Origin: an uncultured bacterium
Lineage (GTDB): Bacteria; Patescibacteriota; Saccharimonadia; Saccharimonadales; Saccharimonadaceae
Assembly (NCBI GenBank): GCA_938030735.1
Contig: CALHIM010000006.1
Span: 1 to 64,000 of the forward strand
Direction: 5' to 3'
Length of the DNA: 64,000 nt
Within the stretch, counting starts at the first letter, position 1, and every line of letters begins with the position of its first letter. Shown one piece after another: positions 17,195 through 26,180 of the stretch. A program made the position numbers and the translations under genes. The notes under the pieces were generated by a model that saw only the letters and a program-made list of their open reading frames with translations, made no database searches and was not told the DNA's origin.

Positions 17195-18601
17195 TTATTT
17201 GTAATCGTCGTAAGTAACCATCAACGCTCGCGAATTTATCTGTCTAATAGTCTCGAGAGCAACAGTTACAATAATCAAGATTCCAGTTCCACCAATTGAA
17301 AGATTACTATTTTGGATTGAAGCCAGATTATATAGGAGATAGTCGGCAACAAATGGTAATAATGCAATCAAGCCAAGAGCTACTGCACCAAACAAATTTA
17401 AGCGATTCACTACTTTATTTAAATATTTTGCTGTCGAAATTCCAGGGCGTATACCTTCAATAAATCCACCTTGTTTTTGAAGATTGTCAGCAATTTCATT
17501 CGAGTTAAATACAATTGAAGTATAAAAATATGTAAATATTACGATTAAAACAAAATATACTGCTGGATAAATAAACGACTCAGGAGAAGATCCGGTAAAA
17601 GTTCCTTGATTTGGGGCAGAAAACCATTTAATTAAGTTTTCAGCTAATGAAACATTAACTTTAGCGTTCTTCATCACCTGGCCAATAAATGCAGGAAGAC
17701 TTAAGAATGAAACGGCAAAAATTACTGGAATAACACCGGCAACAATGAGTTTTACTGGCAATATACTTTTTATTCCGCCATAAGACGAATTCCCATGAAC
17801 TCGTTTTGCATAATTAATAGTAATAACTCTTTGAGCTTCATTAATCTTAACCAAAATATAAAGAAGAATTAAACTTATTACTAGGAGTATCAATGTAACT
17901 ATAAATGCAATACGATTAACAGGCAATGTAAACCAACCGAAAACATCAAAAGCACCATCTTTAGTATCTGTAATTGAAGAAATTAGAGTTGCTAATGTCG
18001 TTGGCAGCTGTGAAATAATACCAGCAAAAATAACCAAGGAAATTCCATTTCCAACACCTTTTTCTGTGATAATTTCACCAATCCACATCAGAAGAACCGA
18101 ACCAGCGACCATTGCAGTAACGGCAACAACCCAGTTAGATAAACTCATACCTTTAAAGCCCGCAGAGTTAGACTGAAGAACAGTTGTTTGCAATATGAAA
18201 ATATAAGCAATAGATTGAATAATTGCCAAAGGAATAGTTAAAATTCGTGTCCATTGATTAATCTTTCGTCGACCAGATTCGCCGTCGTTATTTAATTCTT
18301 CGAGTGACGGAATAGCTTTCGTCATTAACTGAGTAATAATTGAGGCAGTAATAAATGGGCTTAAACCAACAAGCATAATTGAAAAGCTTGTTAAAGCACC
18401 ACCAGTTAGCAGATTAATAAATCCTCCTAAATCAGTACTCTTAATAGCAGATTCAACAACTTCTTTCAAGTTTCCCGCATTAGCAAGAGGGATTGGCACG
18501 TGCGCCAAGAATCTAAAAATTATTAAAAGACCAACCACTCCAAAGACACGCTTTTGCATATCTTTATTTTTCATCGATTTAACTATTATTTTCCAATTCA
18601 T
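17195..18601 (-). CDS. secY: Preprotein translocase channel SecY
   Basis: The 468-aa ten-helix membrane channel forms SecYEG. It begins 'MNWKIIVKSMKNKDMQKRVFGVVGLL', has the plug region 'GGALTSFSIMLVGLSPFITASIITQLM', and ends 'ALMVTYDDYK'. The length is slightly above the usual 430-450. The gene is outside the usual spc operon position and heads a secY-sortase unit. Its ATG lies 7 nt after a -10 box and has no ribosome binding site. Confidence 0.97.
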   Translation of the reverse strand: MNWKIIVKSMKNKDMQKRVFGVVGLLIIFRFLAHVPIPLANAGNLKEVVESAIKSTDLGGFINLLTGGALTSFSIMLVGLSPFITASIITQLMTKAIPSLEELNNDGESGRRKINQWTRILTIPLAIIQSIAYIFILQTTVLQSNSAGFKGMSLSNWVVAVTAMVAGSVLLMWIGEIITEKGVGNGISLVIFAGIISQLPTTLATLISSITDTKDGAFDVFGWFTLPVNRIAFIVTLILLVISLILLYILVKINEAQRVITINYAKRVHGNSSYGGIKSILPVKLIVAGVIPVIFAVSFLSLPAFIGQVMKNAKVNVSLAENLIKWFSAPNQGTFTGSSPESFIYPAVYFVLIVIFTYFYTSIVFNSNEIADNLQKQGGFIEGIRPGISTAKYLNKVVNRLNLFGAVALGLIALLPFVADYLLYNLASIQNSNLSIGGTGILIIVTVALETIRQINSRALMVTYDDYK

Positions 18602-18608
18602 AATAACT

Positions 18609-18637
18609 ATTTTACCATACTTTCAATCTTATTTAAA
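18609..18637 (-). promoter_or_regulatory. secY promoter, leaderless
   Basis: On the minus strand TTTAAA (18632-18637), a 17-nt spacer and TAAAAT (18609-18614) end 7 nt before the secY ATG. The -35 box is weak, but spacing matches other leaderless genes here. Confidence 0.55.
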
Positions 18638-18647
18638 GGTTCAATTC

Positions 18648-19475
18648 CTATTTAATTAAAAAATATCCAACTATTAACGTCGCTAATAAAATTCTATACC
18701 AACCAAAAATTCGAAAATCGTTATCCTTAAGATAGTTCACCAGAGACTTTATAACAAACATTGAAATAATAAATGTTAAAATTAAAGCAACTGATAAGTA
18801 AAAAATCTCAGCAGTAGAGTATTTAAAGCCATGTTTAACGATCTTAAGTGTACTCGAACCTAGCATAATAGGAATACCCATAAAAAATGAAAATTCTACT
18901 GCGATTTTTCTCGAAACTCCCGTCAATAACCCGCCAATTATCGTTGATCCACTTCGAGAAGTTCCAGGAATAAGTGCTAAAATTTGGTATCCACCAATTT
19001 TAAGTGCATCCAAATAAGTCATCTCTTCAAAGCTTTCAATTTTTGGCTTTATATTTTTATTTTTTCGAAATTGCTCTATAACAATAAATAGAATACCGTA
19101 AATCATCAACATTGCCGAAATAACCCACATATTTTCAAAATATTTTTCTATAAAATTATTAAATAGTATCCCCATAACTCCCGCAGGAATTGCGCCAATT
19201 AATATTTTTTTCCATAATTCAATTGTATTCTTTTTTTCACGACGATTTTTGTGTTTATCAAAAGGGTTTAAACTAGACCAATAAGTAAAAATAACTGCCA
19301 TTATAGCTCCAAGCTGGATAACAACCATAAATACAGATTTAAACTCACTCGAAAAATTAAGTTTGGCAAATTCGTCAAATAGCAGCATGTGGCCAGTACT
19401 TGAAATAGGCAGCCATTCAGTAACGCCTTCAATTATACTAACTATAACAATCTTAAATAATTCCAAAATATCCAT
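18648..19475 (-). CDS. uppP: Undecaprenyl-diphosphate phosphatase UppP/BacA
   Basis: The 275-aa membrane enzyme recycles undecaprenyl pyrophosphate to the lipid carrier used in cell wall synthesis. It carries the two BacA signatures: 'EGVTEWLPISSTGHM' near the N-terminus and 'LIPGTSRSGSTI' in the second half, with about seven or eight membrane helices. Length is typical. The -10 box TATAAT (19485-19490) ends 9 nt before the ATG and no ribosome binding site is visible. Confidence 0.97.
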   Translation of the reverse strand: MDILELFKIVIVSIIEGVTEWLPISSTGHMLLFDEFAKLNFSSEFKSVFMVVIQLGAIMAVIFTYWSSLNPFDKHKNRREKKNTIELWKKILIGAIPAGVMGILFNNFIEKYFENMWVISAMLMIYGILFIVIEQFRKNKNIKPKIESFEEMTYLDALKIGGYQILALIPGTSRSGSTIIGGLLTGVSRKIAVEFSFFMGIPIMLGSSTLKIVKHGFKYSTAEIFYLSVALILTFIISMFVIKSLVNYLKDNDFRIFGWYRILLATLIVGYFLIK

Positions 19476-19544
19476 AACTCTAACATTATATCATGCTTTC
19501 GGTTAAATTAAAATAACAACAAATTTTATTATTTTAGACAAAAT

Positions 19545-19572
19545 AAAGAGCACCCCTCTTGGAGTGCTCTTT
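19545..19572 (-). terminator. tuf terminator
   Basis: AAAGAGCAC (19545-19553) pairs with GTGCTCTTT (19564-19572). A T-rich tract follows on the minus strand. It ends the tuf transcript 14 nt after the stop. Confidence 0.85.
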
Positions 19573-19585
19573 GAATTATAAACTA

Positions 19586-20770
19586 TTATTTGATGATGTT
19601 TGTAACAACACCAGCACCAACAGTTCGTCCACCTTCACGGATAGCAAAGTTCAAACCTTGCTCCATGGCGATAGGTGCTTGCAATTTAACTTTGAAAGTT
19701 ACATTGTCACCAGGCATAACCATTTCTTTATCAGCTGGAAGTTCAACTTCACCAGTAACGTCAGTTGTTCGGAAGTAGAATTGTGGTTTGTAACCCTTTG
19801 AGAATGGAGTATGTCGTCCACCTTCATCTTTCTTCAAGATGTAAACTTCAGCTTCAAATTCTGTGTGTGGAGTAATTGTGCCAGGAGCAGCAATAACTTG
19901 TCCACGCTCGATTTGATCTCGGTCGATGCCTCGAAGAAGAAGACCAGCGTTGTCACCTGCTTGACCTTGATCAAGAGATTTTTTGAAAGCTTCAATACCT
20001 GTAACAACAGTTTTTTGTGAATCTTTCAAACCAACAATTTCAACTTCATCGTTAAGTTTAACAACACCTTGTTCAATTCGTCCTGTAGCAACTGTACCAC
20101 GACCTTTGATTGAGAAAACGTCTTCGATAGGCATCAAGAATGGTTTGTCCATATCGCGAACTGGTTCTTCGATGTATGTATCCATAGCATCAACCAATTC
20201 CATAATAGCGTCTTCGTATTTTTCATCACCTTCAAGAGCTTTAAGAGCTGAACCTTTGATGATTGGAGCGTTGTCGCCATCAAATCCGTTTGCTGAAAGA
20301 AGTTCACGAACATCCATTTCGATCAACTCAACAAGTTCTTCATCGGCCATATCCATTTTGTTCAAGAAAACAACAATCTTAGGCACACCAACTTGTTTTG
20401 CCAAAAGAACGTGTTCACGAGTTTGTGGCATAGGACCATCTGTAGCTGCAATCACAAGAACAGCACCATCAACCTGAGCGGCACCAGTAATCATGTTTTT
20501 AACATAGTCTGCGTGTCCAGGCATGTCAACGTGAGCATAGTGTCGGTTGTTTGATTCATATTCTTGGTGAGAAGAAGCGATCGTAATACCACGAGCTTTT
20601 TCTTCTGGTGCGTTATCGATTTGGTCGTACGCAATTGGTTTGTTAACTTCTGATGGAAGTCGTTTTGCAAGAACTGCTGTGATAGCCGCAGTAAGAGTTG
20701 TTTTACCGTGGTCAACGTGTCCCATAGTACCAACGTTTACGTGTGGCTTTGAGCGGTCAAATTCTGCCAT
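19586..20770 (-). CDS. tuf: Elongation factor Tu
   Basis: The 394-aa GTPase delivers aminoacyl-tRNA to the ribosome. G1 is 'GHVDHGKT', G3 is 'DMPGHADYV' and G4 is 'NKMD'. It ends '[18 protein letters not shown]'. The start is the ATG at 20770 with RBS AAGGAG; an in-frame extension up to 20839 lies in the leader and is not conserved. There is no TTCGAA in this gene, in contrast to most resident genes. It is a single-gene unit with its own promoter and terminator. Confidence 0.98.
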   Translation of the reverse strand: MAEFDRSKPHVNVGTMGHVDHGKTTLTAAITAVLAKRLPSEVNKPIAYDQIDNAPEEKARGITIASSHQEYESNNRHYAHVDMPGHADYVKNMITGAAQVDGAVLVIAATDGPMPQTREHVLLAKQVGVPKIVVFLNKMDMADEELVELIEMDVRELLSANGFDGDNAPIIKGSALKALEGDEKYEDAIMELVDAMDTYIEEPVRDMDKPFLMPIEDVFSIKGRGTVATGRIEQGVVKLNDEVEIVGLKDSQKTVVTGIEAFKKSLDQGQAGDNAGLLLRGIDRDQIERGQVIAAPGTITPHTEFEAEVYILKKDEGGRHTPFSKGYKPQFYFRTTDVTGEVELPADKEMVMPGDNVTFKVKLQAPIAMEQGLNFAIREGGRTVGAGVVTNIIK

Positions 20771-20779
20771 TTTTAGAAT

Positions 20780-20886
20780 TTCTCCTTTTATTAATAATAT
20801 TATGCGCGTCGCACGAGTCACTGTTTTAGCAAAACACACGACGCGACGCTACCTATAATTATACCTAATCTTCAATATTTTGTAAA
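20780..20886 (-). promoter_or_regulatory. tuf promoter and structured leader
   Basis: On the minus strand TTTACA (20881-20886), a 17-nt spacer and TATAAT (20858-20863) start an about 80-nt leader. Inside it GCGTCGC pairs with GCGACGC, enclosing a smaller GTTTT/AAAAC hairpin. This GC-rich structure is unusual against the AT-rich background. Confidence 0.7.
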
Positions 20887-20901
20887 GAGGTTTTATAAAA
20901 A

Positions 20902-21981
20902 TTATTTCGAAACTTTATATAAACCCTCGTGCCTCTGGTTTTCATAAATCAAAGTTGGAATACTCTTCGTCTTAATTTCTTCATTTACGACTCGATTATT
21001 CTCTTTAATACGCTTCTGGATTTCACCACTTTTAGCTTTTTTCGAAATTTCCTCAACTTGTGTATCTGAATAACCCGCATCTTTCAGCCAGCTTCGCAAA
21101 ATCTTTTCAGTTTCCTCCGCTGTTGTTGAAGTTTGATTTTCGCCATTAAACTTCTCTTGGAACAAAACTCCTTTTTCATCCTTTTCAGTAAAAATCTTCT
21201 CAACAATCATCCATTCGGGCGAAATCTTCTTGCCATTTTCAGGTTGGATTCCTCGAACAGCTTCAAGATATTTCGAAATCAACTCAGAATTTTTAAACTT
21301 TCCATCAATTGGATATGGTAAAAGATAGGTTCTATGATTTTTAAAGAATCCGCTATTTTTCTGGTTTATAAATGAGCGCCGACAAACGATACAACCGGGG
21401 TCAAAAATATCAACCGCCACGCTCGCATCTTTCGAAACTTCATTAGAGAATTCACCACGATAAGTTGAATTTTTTACAACATAATCTTGAGCATTCCAAC
21501 TTCGAAACTTTGCAGGCATCGCATTAAAGATTTGTTCCCAATCCGTAAACCATGAAACTATTGGATTTTCAGTATTTCCGCCGTCAATTGAGCAAGCTTC
21601 GGTTGAATTTAGCGCGCAAGAAGCTGGCCGTTGAATGTCGCAAGTTCCAAAAATAAATAGCGCTAAAGCTGATTTAATTACTGTTAAAACTGACCAAACC
21701 GTAATCAAAACAATCAAGCCAGCTATCACCTCAATTGCCCAAGAAACCGGTTTTACCCATTTTTTGTGCTTTACAATTATTTTTCGAAGAATTGAATTTT
21801 TAATTTCGTCTTTAAAATTTGAGTCACAAGCACGCAAAGTTACTCTTCGCGAGAAGCAATGCATTGATTTTTTAAACATTTGATTGATTGATTTCGCTTG
21901 TTTTTTAAATCCAAAAAGCTTCAAAGCAGGCGTAAATAACCAAATAATTAGTAAAATTATAAACGCAGCAATACAAATCAT
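20902..21981 (-). CDS. Membrane protein with thioredoxin-like CxxC domain
   Basis: This 359-aa protein has an N-terminal membrane helix (about 1-20), a second around 80-112, and an extracytoplasmic domain with 'DPGCIVC' (Cys197 and Cys200). That CxxC placement at a helix start suggests a thiol-disulfide oxidoreductase fold. Further cysteines at about 114-130 could form a disulfide. It starts within the stop codon of the cysteine-desulfurase-like gene, so translation is coupled. The exact family is not recognised; a role in disulfide formation or thiol handling at the membrane is inference. Confidence 0.6.
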   Translation of the reverse strand: MICIAAFIILLIIWLFTPALKLFGFKKQAKSINQMFKKSMHCFSRRVTLRACDSNFKDEIKNSILRKIIVKHKKWVKPVSWAIEVIAGLIVLITVWSVLTVIKSALALFIFGTCDIQRPASCALNSTEACSIDGGNTENPIVSWFTDWEQIFNAMPAKFRSWNAQDYVVKNSTYRGEFSNEVSKDASVAVDIFDPGCIVCRRSFINQKNSGFFKNHRTYLLPYPIDGKFKNSELISKYLEAVRGIQPENGKKISPEWMIVEKIFTEKDEKGVLFQEKFNGENQTSTTAEETEKILRSWLKDAGYSDTQVEEISKKAKSGEIQKRIKENNRVVNEEIKTKSIPTLIYENQRHEGLYKVSK

Positions 21982-23126
21982 CAGCTAAAAATCCTTTCTA
22001 AAACTTCTTTCAATTTCACAACATCAGCCTCAGTATTATGCAAGCCAATTGAAATTCGTAACAAGTGTGGTAATTTTCGAACTTCTTTTAAATAGTAATG
22101 CGCGCAAAAATAACCGCTTCGCACCATAACTCCTTCATCGCTCAAAGCTTGTGCAATCAAGTGTGCATCAAGCTCGTCATGATAAAAACTGATTACAGAA
22201 GCTGGCTTTTTATTTAAAATATTAACACCTTTTTGGCTTTTTAAAAACTCAAAAATATCTTTTGAAAACTCATCAACTCGTGAAGTTTTCTTTTGCTTTT
22301 TCAGCCAATCAATTGCTGTTTTTAAAGCGATAATTTCACCCCAAGCCTGCAAACCTGGCTCAAATAAAGCATAAATATGCTCATCACCCAGAACTTCATA
22401 AGATTCTTTCGAAACGCCCGAGACCATTCCACCACCAACAAAAGAGGTTTTTATAAATTTTGCAAAATCTTTTCGCACAATCATAATTCCAAGGCTTGCC
22501 GAATACATCTTGTGCGCGCTCGAAACAATTGCATCAGCTGGAATCTTTTGGAGTAATTCGTAGTTTGAACCTAACGCTTGCGCGGCATCAATAATCACAA
22601 ATCCGCCTTGTTTTTTAATTTTCTTTACCAAATCTTTAATATTTTCAAGTCGCCTTCCATCAATATTTGAAGCCGCATTAACCACAACCAAGGCTTTCGA
22701 AAAATCATTTTCGAGCGAAATTGAGCCATCTTCTTCACGCTCAAGCAGGATTCGTTCAATTTGGTGTTTTTTAGCGAATTCAATTGTTGAAAGAAAAACC
22801 GAATTATGTTCAATCTCGCTAGTTACAACTTTCGAAATGGGCAATTCAAGTTGCGAAAGCAATAAATTTAGACCATAAGTCGTGTTAAGTGTAAAACTCA
22901 CAAAATAGTATTTTTCTTTTAGCTTTAATAAATCTAAAACCGCCTCGCGAGTTTCTTCAACCTTTTCATCAACTTTTCTACCCCAAGCATATTTTACACG
23001 CTCACCACAAGAGTTAAAATTTAAATAATAATCATTTAAAGCATCTAAAACTGGTTGTGGCCGCAAAGATTGGCACGCCGAATCAAAATAATGAATATTT
23101 TCTGGCAAATATTTAAAATCGTCCAA
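21981..23126 (-). CDS. Class V aminotransferase, cysteine desulfurase-like
   Basis: The 381-aa PLP enzyme resembles NifS/SufS-type desulfurases. The PLP lysine is predicted at Lys206 in 'SSAHKMYSASLG' and the sulfur-carrying cysteine at Cys341 in 'VRSGYFCAHYYL'. Start is TTG with a strong AGGAGG 8 nt upstream. No Suf or Isc scaffold gene is nearby. It could supply sulfur for tRNA thiolation or FeS clusters; selenocysteine lyase-like activity is an alternative. It overlaps a membrane CxxC protein gene by one base. Confidence 0.85.
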   Translation of the reverse strand: MDDFKYLPENIHYFDSACQSLRPQPVLDALNDYYLNFNSCGERVKYAWGRKVDEKVEETREAVLDLLKLKEKYYFVSFTLNTTYGLNLLLSQLELPISKVVTSEIEHNSVFLSTIEFAKKHQIERILLEREEDGSISLENDFSKALVVVNAASNIDGRRLENIKDLVKKIKKQGGFVIIDAAQALGSNYELLQKIPADAIVSSAHKMYSASLGIMIVRKDFAKFIKTSFVGGGMVSGVSKESYEVLGDEHIYALFEPGLQAWGEIIALKTAIDWLKKQKKTSRVDEFSKDIFEFLKSQKGVNILNKKPASVISFYHDELDAHLIAQALSDEGVMVRSGYFCAHYYLKEVRKLPHLLRISIGLHNTEADVVKLKEVLERIFS

Positions 23127-23184
23127 AACTCAAACCTCCTTCTTTAACTTTTACTATTTTAACATAAAAAAACATAGGCGTAAA

Positions 23185-23210
23185 GAAAAAACCGCTCATT
23201 TTGAGCGGTT
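23185..23210 (-). terminator. Terminator
   Basis: AACCGCTCA (23190-23198) pairs with TGAGCGGTT (23202-23210) around TTT, with a T-run on the minus strand. It lies about 70 nt after the 155-aa coiled-coil gene. Confidence 0.85.
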
Positions 23211-23279
23211 GAGTTTATACGAACGCAATCTGTGTTACTCTCTTATTGGAGCGAGAATATCACGATTGAGCTTATGAGG

Positions 23280-23747
23280 TTAGTCTGGGCGTTTTTTTAC
23301 CCTATGACCATGCCTTCTGTCTTTATAGTTAGAGCTACGAATACGGCGAGTTTGAATGACTGGCTTTTTTTCTTCTTTTTCAAATCCACGAATCACGGCC
23401 AGAAGTTTTGGAATAGCTTCTTTATCGATAGAACTAATCAGCTTTTGAATTTTTTCAAGGTTATTCAGCTCTTTATGGATTTCAGAATCTTGATTAGAAG
23501 TGAGGTTTTCAAGATGATTTGAAATCTCCGTGATTTGATTTATCAAAGCACGGCGATACTCTACGGTATCGGCGAGCTGTTTTTCAAAAAATTCAAGATT
23601 ATCTTCTACTGAACAGTTTTTAAAACCATTCAAAGCTTTTTTAATTCCTAGCAGAGTTATCTCTTTTGGCGTAAAATCACCACTCTCTACATCAACTTGA
23701 ATTGAAGAGAGACTATGCTCTCCTGTAAAAACTTCTGTTGCTACCAT
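23280..23747 (-). CDS. Hypothetical coiled-coil protein (155 aa)
   Basis: No family is recognised. The protein has a long central coiled coil (about 45-115, rich in Glu, Leu and Asn) and a strongly basic C-terminal tail ('RRIRSSNYKDRRHGHRVKKRPD'), which suggests nucleic-acid or membrane contact. RBS AGGAGG lies 7 nt before the ATG. It has no signal peptide or membrane helix. A second coiled-coil unknown lies just upstream on the same strand. Confidence 0.7.
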   Translation of the reverse strand: MVATEVFTGEHSLSSIQVDVESGDFTPKEITLLGIKKALNGFKNCSVEDNLEFFEKQLADTVEYRRALINQITEISNHLENLTSNQDSEIHKELNNLEKIQKLISSIDKEAIPKLLAVIRGFEKEEKKPVIQTRRIRSSNYKDRRHGHRVKKRPD

Positions 23748-23835
23748 ATAAGCAACCTCCTCTTATGAAAATTTATCTAAAGCTCCAGCTAAAGATAAAA
23801 TATATTCTAACATAAAAAATAATTTTGGTCAACAA

Positions 23836-23860
23836 AAAATCGCCCTTTCTGAGCGATTTT
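23836..23860 (-). terminator. Terminator
   Basis: AATCGC pairs with GCGATT around an about 9-nt loop. A T-run on the minus strand follows. It ends the 132-aa coiled-coil gene. Confidence 0.75.
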
Positions 23861-23866
23861 TAAATT

Positions 23867-24265
23867 TTAAGTACTATTCCAGTCATCTTCAACAAAAATT
23901 CGAGAATTAAGCAACCTTTTAATTTCTTCCCTCTCTCGTCTTAGTTTGCGAATTTCAATATTAGTATCTTTATAGCGTCTTGAAACTCTTTTCGCACAAC
24001 GCTTGCGATAATCAAATTCATCAACAAACCATTGATACTCATCGCCATCAATTTTACCTTTCTGAAACTGTCTTTTAGCTTTCAAAAGATTACTTTTAGC
24101 TTCTTCGTAATCATTCCACCGATCGCAAACATCGTTCAAAGCCTCACTTCGATTAGAATAAGCTGACTCCATCAATTCACTAATCTCTATACTTTTATCT
24201 GAAAGAGAAACTACTTTCGCATAATTTTGTTCAATCTCTTCCATTTTTAAAAGTCTTCCAGCCAT
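23867..24265 (-). CDS. Hypothetical coiled-coil protein (132 aa)
   Basis: A helical, highly charged protein of unknown family. Almost the whole length is predicted heptad-like ('EEAKSNLLKAKRQFQKGKIDGDEYQWFVDEFDYRKRCAKRV'), ending acidic. There is no membrane segment. The ATG has only a weak ribosome binding site. It has its own terminator and lies between the FemAB-like gene and another coiled-coil gene on the same strand. Confidence 0.65.
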   Translation of the reverse strand: MAGRLLKMEEIEQNYAKVVSLSDKSIEISELMESAYSNRSEALNDVCDRWNDYEEAKSNLLKAKRQFQKGKIDGDEYQWFVDEFDYRKRCAKRVSRRYKDTNIEIRKLRREREEIKRLLNSRIFVEDDWNST

Positions 24266-24343
24266 AATTTTAGACCTGCCTTTAAATTTACTAAGGATAA
24301 TCCTCGTATCTTTATTCTAATGCCTAAAATTCAAAATGTCAAA

Positions 24344-25354
24344 CTATTTTCGAAAGATTTTGCTCAAAATTGTGCGCAACAAATATCTTTTACGGTATTC
24401 GCCAGCATATTCAACCGCCACACCACGAAAACCAGCCTTAAAACGCAACAAACTTGCCTTTGGTTCTGCCGTAATGCCATAAAAATTATATTTCGAAGCC
24501 CCTGCACGAATTGCCTCTTTAATCATATAATCTTGCAAAAATGTTGAAGCTGGAATTTTGCGATATTCCTGCAAAGAACCGCCTTCGAAATAAACAACTT
24601 CATTTTTCGAAAAGATAAACACACCAGCAGAAATTAATTTTCCTTCAAATTCCACACCCATAAAATGCGCTCGCTTGCCAAAACAAGCTTTTAAATTATG
24701 GTAATATTCTTCATCACGCGTACCAACACCGTTTTTTTGGTTTGAACTCTTTAAAATCGCCACAAAATCTGCAAATTTACTCTCTTCAACTTTGCGAACA
24801 TTCACGCCTTTTTTCATTGCCGCCCGCAAATTTCGGCGGGTAGTTTGGTTATAAGTTGAGGCAACATCATCTTCGCTTAAATCTGTTAAGTCTTTCAAAT
24901 AAACGTGCATATTTACGTCCATATCAAACTCATGCTTAAAGCCAGAATAATATTTAAAACCAGCTTTTAGTAGCGGTTTATTTAGCCAATCAAGATTATT
25001 GCTTTCAATAATTTCAAGCTTATCATTACGAAGTGCACGCACCACTTTTGGTAAAATCCGATAAGAAATCGCTCCATGCTCGCGTGCAAATTCTTCACTC
25101 TTAACCAAAAAATCCACAAAATCAGCTTGCGAAACACCATTTTGCTCAACCATCACCAAATCGAAACGCTTATTTTTGTTAGAAATCAACCCAGCAACTT
25201 CGATATTTTCATCATTTTTTAACGCCACAAAATAGCATTCTGCGCCACGCTTCTTGCGCATTTTGGCAAATTCTACACTTTGCAACCAGTCAATGTTTTT
25301 ATCTTGGCAATAGTTTTGATATTCTTCTTTTAAAATCTCTACAAGGCTTTTCAT
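24344..25354 (-). CDS. FemAB/FemX-like aminoacyltransferase
   Basis: The 336-aa protein belongs to the peptidoglycan-bridge FemABX group, which uses aminoacyl-tRNA to add residues to lipid II or peptidoglycan stem peptides. Two GNAT-like halves are visible. Typical elements include 'TTRRNLRAAMKKGVNVR' and 'GKLISAGVFIFSKNEVVYFEGGSLQEYRKIPASTFLQDYMIKEAIRAGASKYNFYGI', ending 'LLRFKAGFRGVAVEYAGEY'. The -10 box TAAAAT ends 9 nt before the ATG, so the transcript is nearly leaderless. It fits with PBP1A and UppP elsewhere in the window. Substrate is not known. Confidence 0.88.
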   Translation of the reverse strand: MKSLVEILKEEYQNYCQDKNIDWLQSVEFAKMRKKRGAECYFVALKNDENIEVAGLISNKNKRFDLVMVEQNGVSQADFVDFLVKSEEFAREHGAISYRILPKVVRALRNDKLEIIESNNLDWLNKPLLKAGFKYYSGFKHEFDMDVNMHVYLKDLTDLSEDDVASTYNQTTRRNLRAAMKKGVNVRKVEESKFADFVAILKSSNQKNGVGTRDEEYYHNLKACFGKRAHFMGVEFEGKLISAGVFIFSKNEVVYFEGGSLQEYRKIPASTFLQDYMIKEAIRAGASKYNFYGITAEPKASLLRFKAGFRGVAVEYAGEYRKRYLLRTILSKIFRK

Positions 25355-25571
25355 ATATCCTCTATTTTAACACAAAAAAACCAATTTTAAAACTAGCCCG
25401 ATAGCTCTTTTTGCCACTCAAAGCTGGTTTTAAACTTTTTTTAGCTAATTTTAAAAAGTGATGTAGCACTTTTGTTAGTTTGCTATAAGGGTTTAAAGAT
25501 TCCTCCTTTCACCTTGCCAAAATCACCAAGTTATTTCCTTAAAAGTGCTTGATTTCCTACTTTAATTATAG
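25355..25571. other. Intergenic region with inverted repeats, possible structured RNA
   Basis: No gene is seen. Two paired segments stand out. AAAACTAGC (25389-25397) and GCTGGTTTT (25425-25433) form a stem with one mismatch. The word AGCACTTTT near 25467 has its complement AAAAGTGCT near 25541, about 65 nt away. Read on the minus strand, the first stem is followed by seven T. It may be a small RNA with terminator or the collapsed 3' region of the truncated nuclease gene. No tRNA, SRP or RNase P signature is evident. Confidence 0.35.
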
Positions 25572-26159
25572 CTAAAATAATTTTCCCCATCTTTGTGCAA
25601 CACCTTCCACACCTGTGGCAGATCCAATATATAATTTCCCAGTTTTAGTATCTATCAAGCAGTATATTCCTGCGACCTTTTTCAATGCTTCATAATATGT
25701 AGGCATAATTTTACCACTAAAAACATCAGCCAATTTCCCATAAGGTAAATTAACTCGATCATAACCCTCAAACTGTTCTCCATTATATTGGCAAGGAAGT
25801 ATTTCTTTTTTATATTTTATTACCAGTCTTCCGAAAAAAGACTTATATTTTTCCAAAATCTTCACATTTGCCCTACTATTGCAAGGAACGTCTAAAATCT
25901 CAGCTGTGGATACAAACAGCCATTCATCATTTGACATTTTCAAAAAACTGAATACAGTCTGCCCAACATTAAAGTTTTTTATTACCATACCAATATGAAC
26001 GTTCCTATATGCCACTATCTTTTAATGGATTGCTCAAGGGTTAGCTATTTATCAATGTAAGCCCATCCCCCTACCCCCTTCTGTCATATTTAATTCTATT
26101 CTACCATTCTCAATTTCTTCCGTTGTTAACTTAAGAATCTCGCTTAACTTTATATCCAT
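25572..26159 (-). pseudogene. Truncated and frameshifted GIY-YIG nuclease gene
   Basis: Two remnants line up as one gene. The first (26159-26052) reads 'MDIKLSEILKLTTEEIENGRIELNMTEG' before a stop. The second (26015-25572, GTG start) reads 'GMVIKNFNVGQTVFSFLKMSNDEWLF' and ends in 'GIYCLIDTKTGKLYIGSATGVEGVAQRWGKLF'. The last segment is the first half of a GIY-YIG domain; catalytic residues beyond the Arg are missing. The family usually continues with about 40-90 more residues. The first remnant starts 21 nt after the helicase stop, so it was probably the second gene of an acquired operon. The join between the halves is inference. Confidence 0.6.
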
Positions 26160-26180
26160 TTCAATTTCTACTGCTAATCG

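Noticed and set aside
19983..20477. Long open frame opposite tuf
   Set aside because: Antisense shadow of a conserved gene with no RBS and biased Ser/Thr composition.
20771..20839. Upstream in-frame extension of EF-Tu
   Set aside because: It lies in the structured leader, is not conserved, and a good RBS precedes the ATG at 20770.
25355..25571. tracrRNA or SRP RNA in the intergenic gap
   Set aside because: No Cas9 gene or repeat is present and the SRP core sequence is missing.
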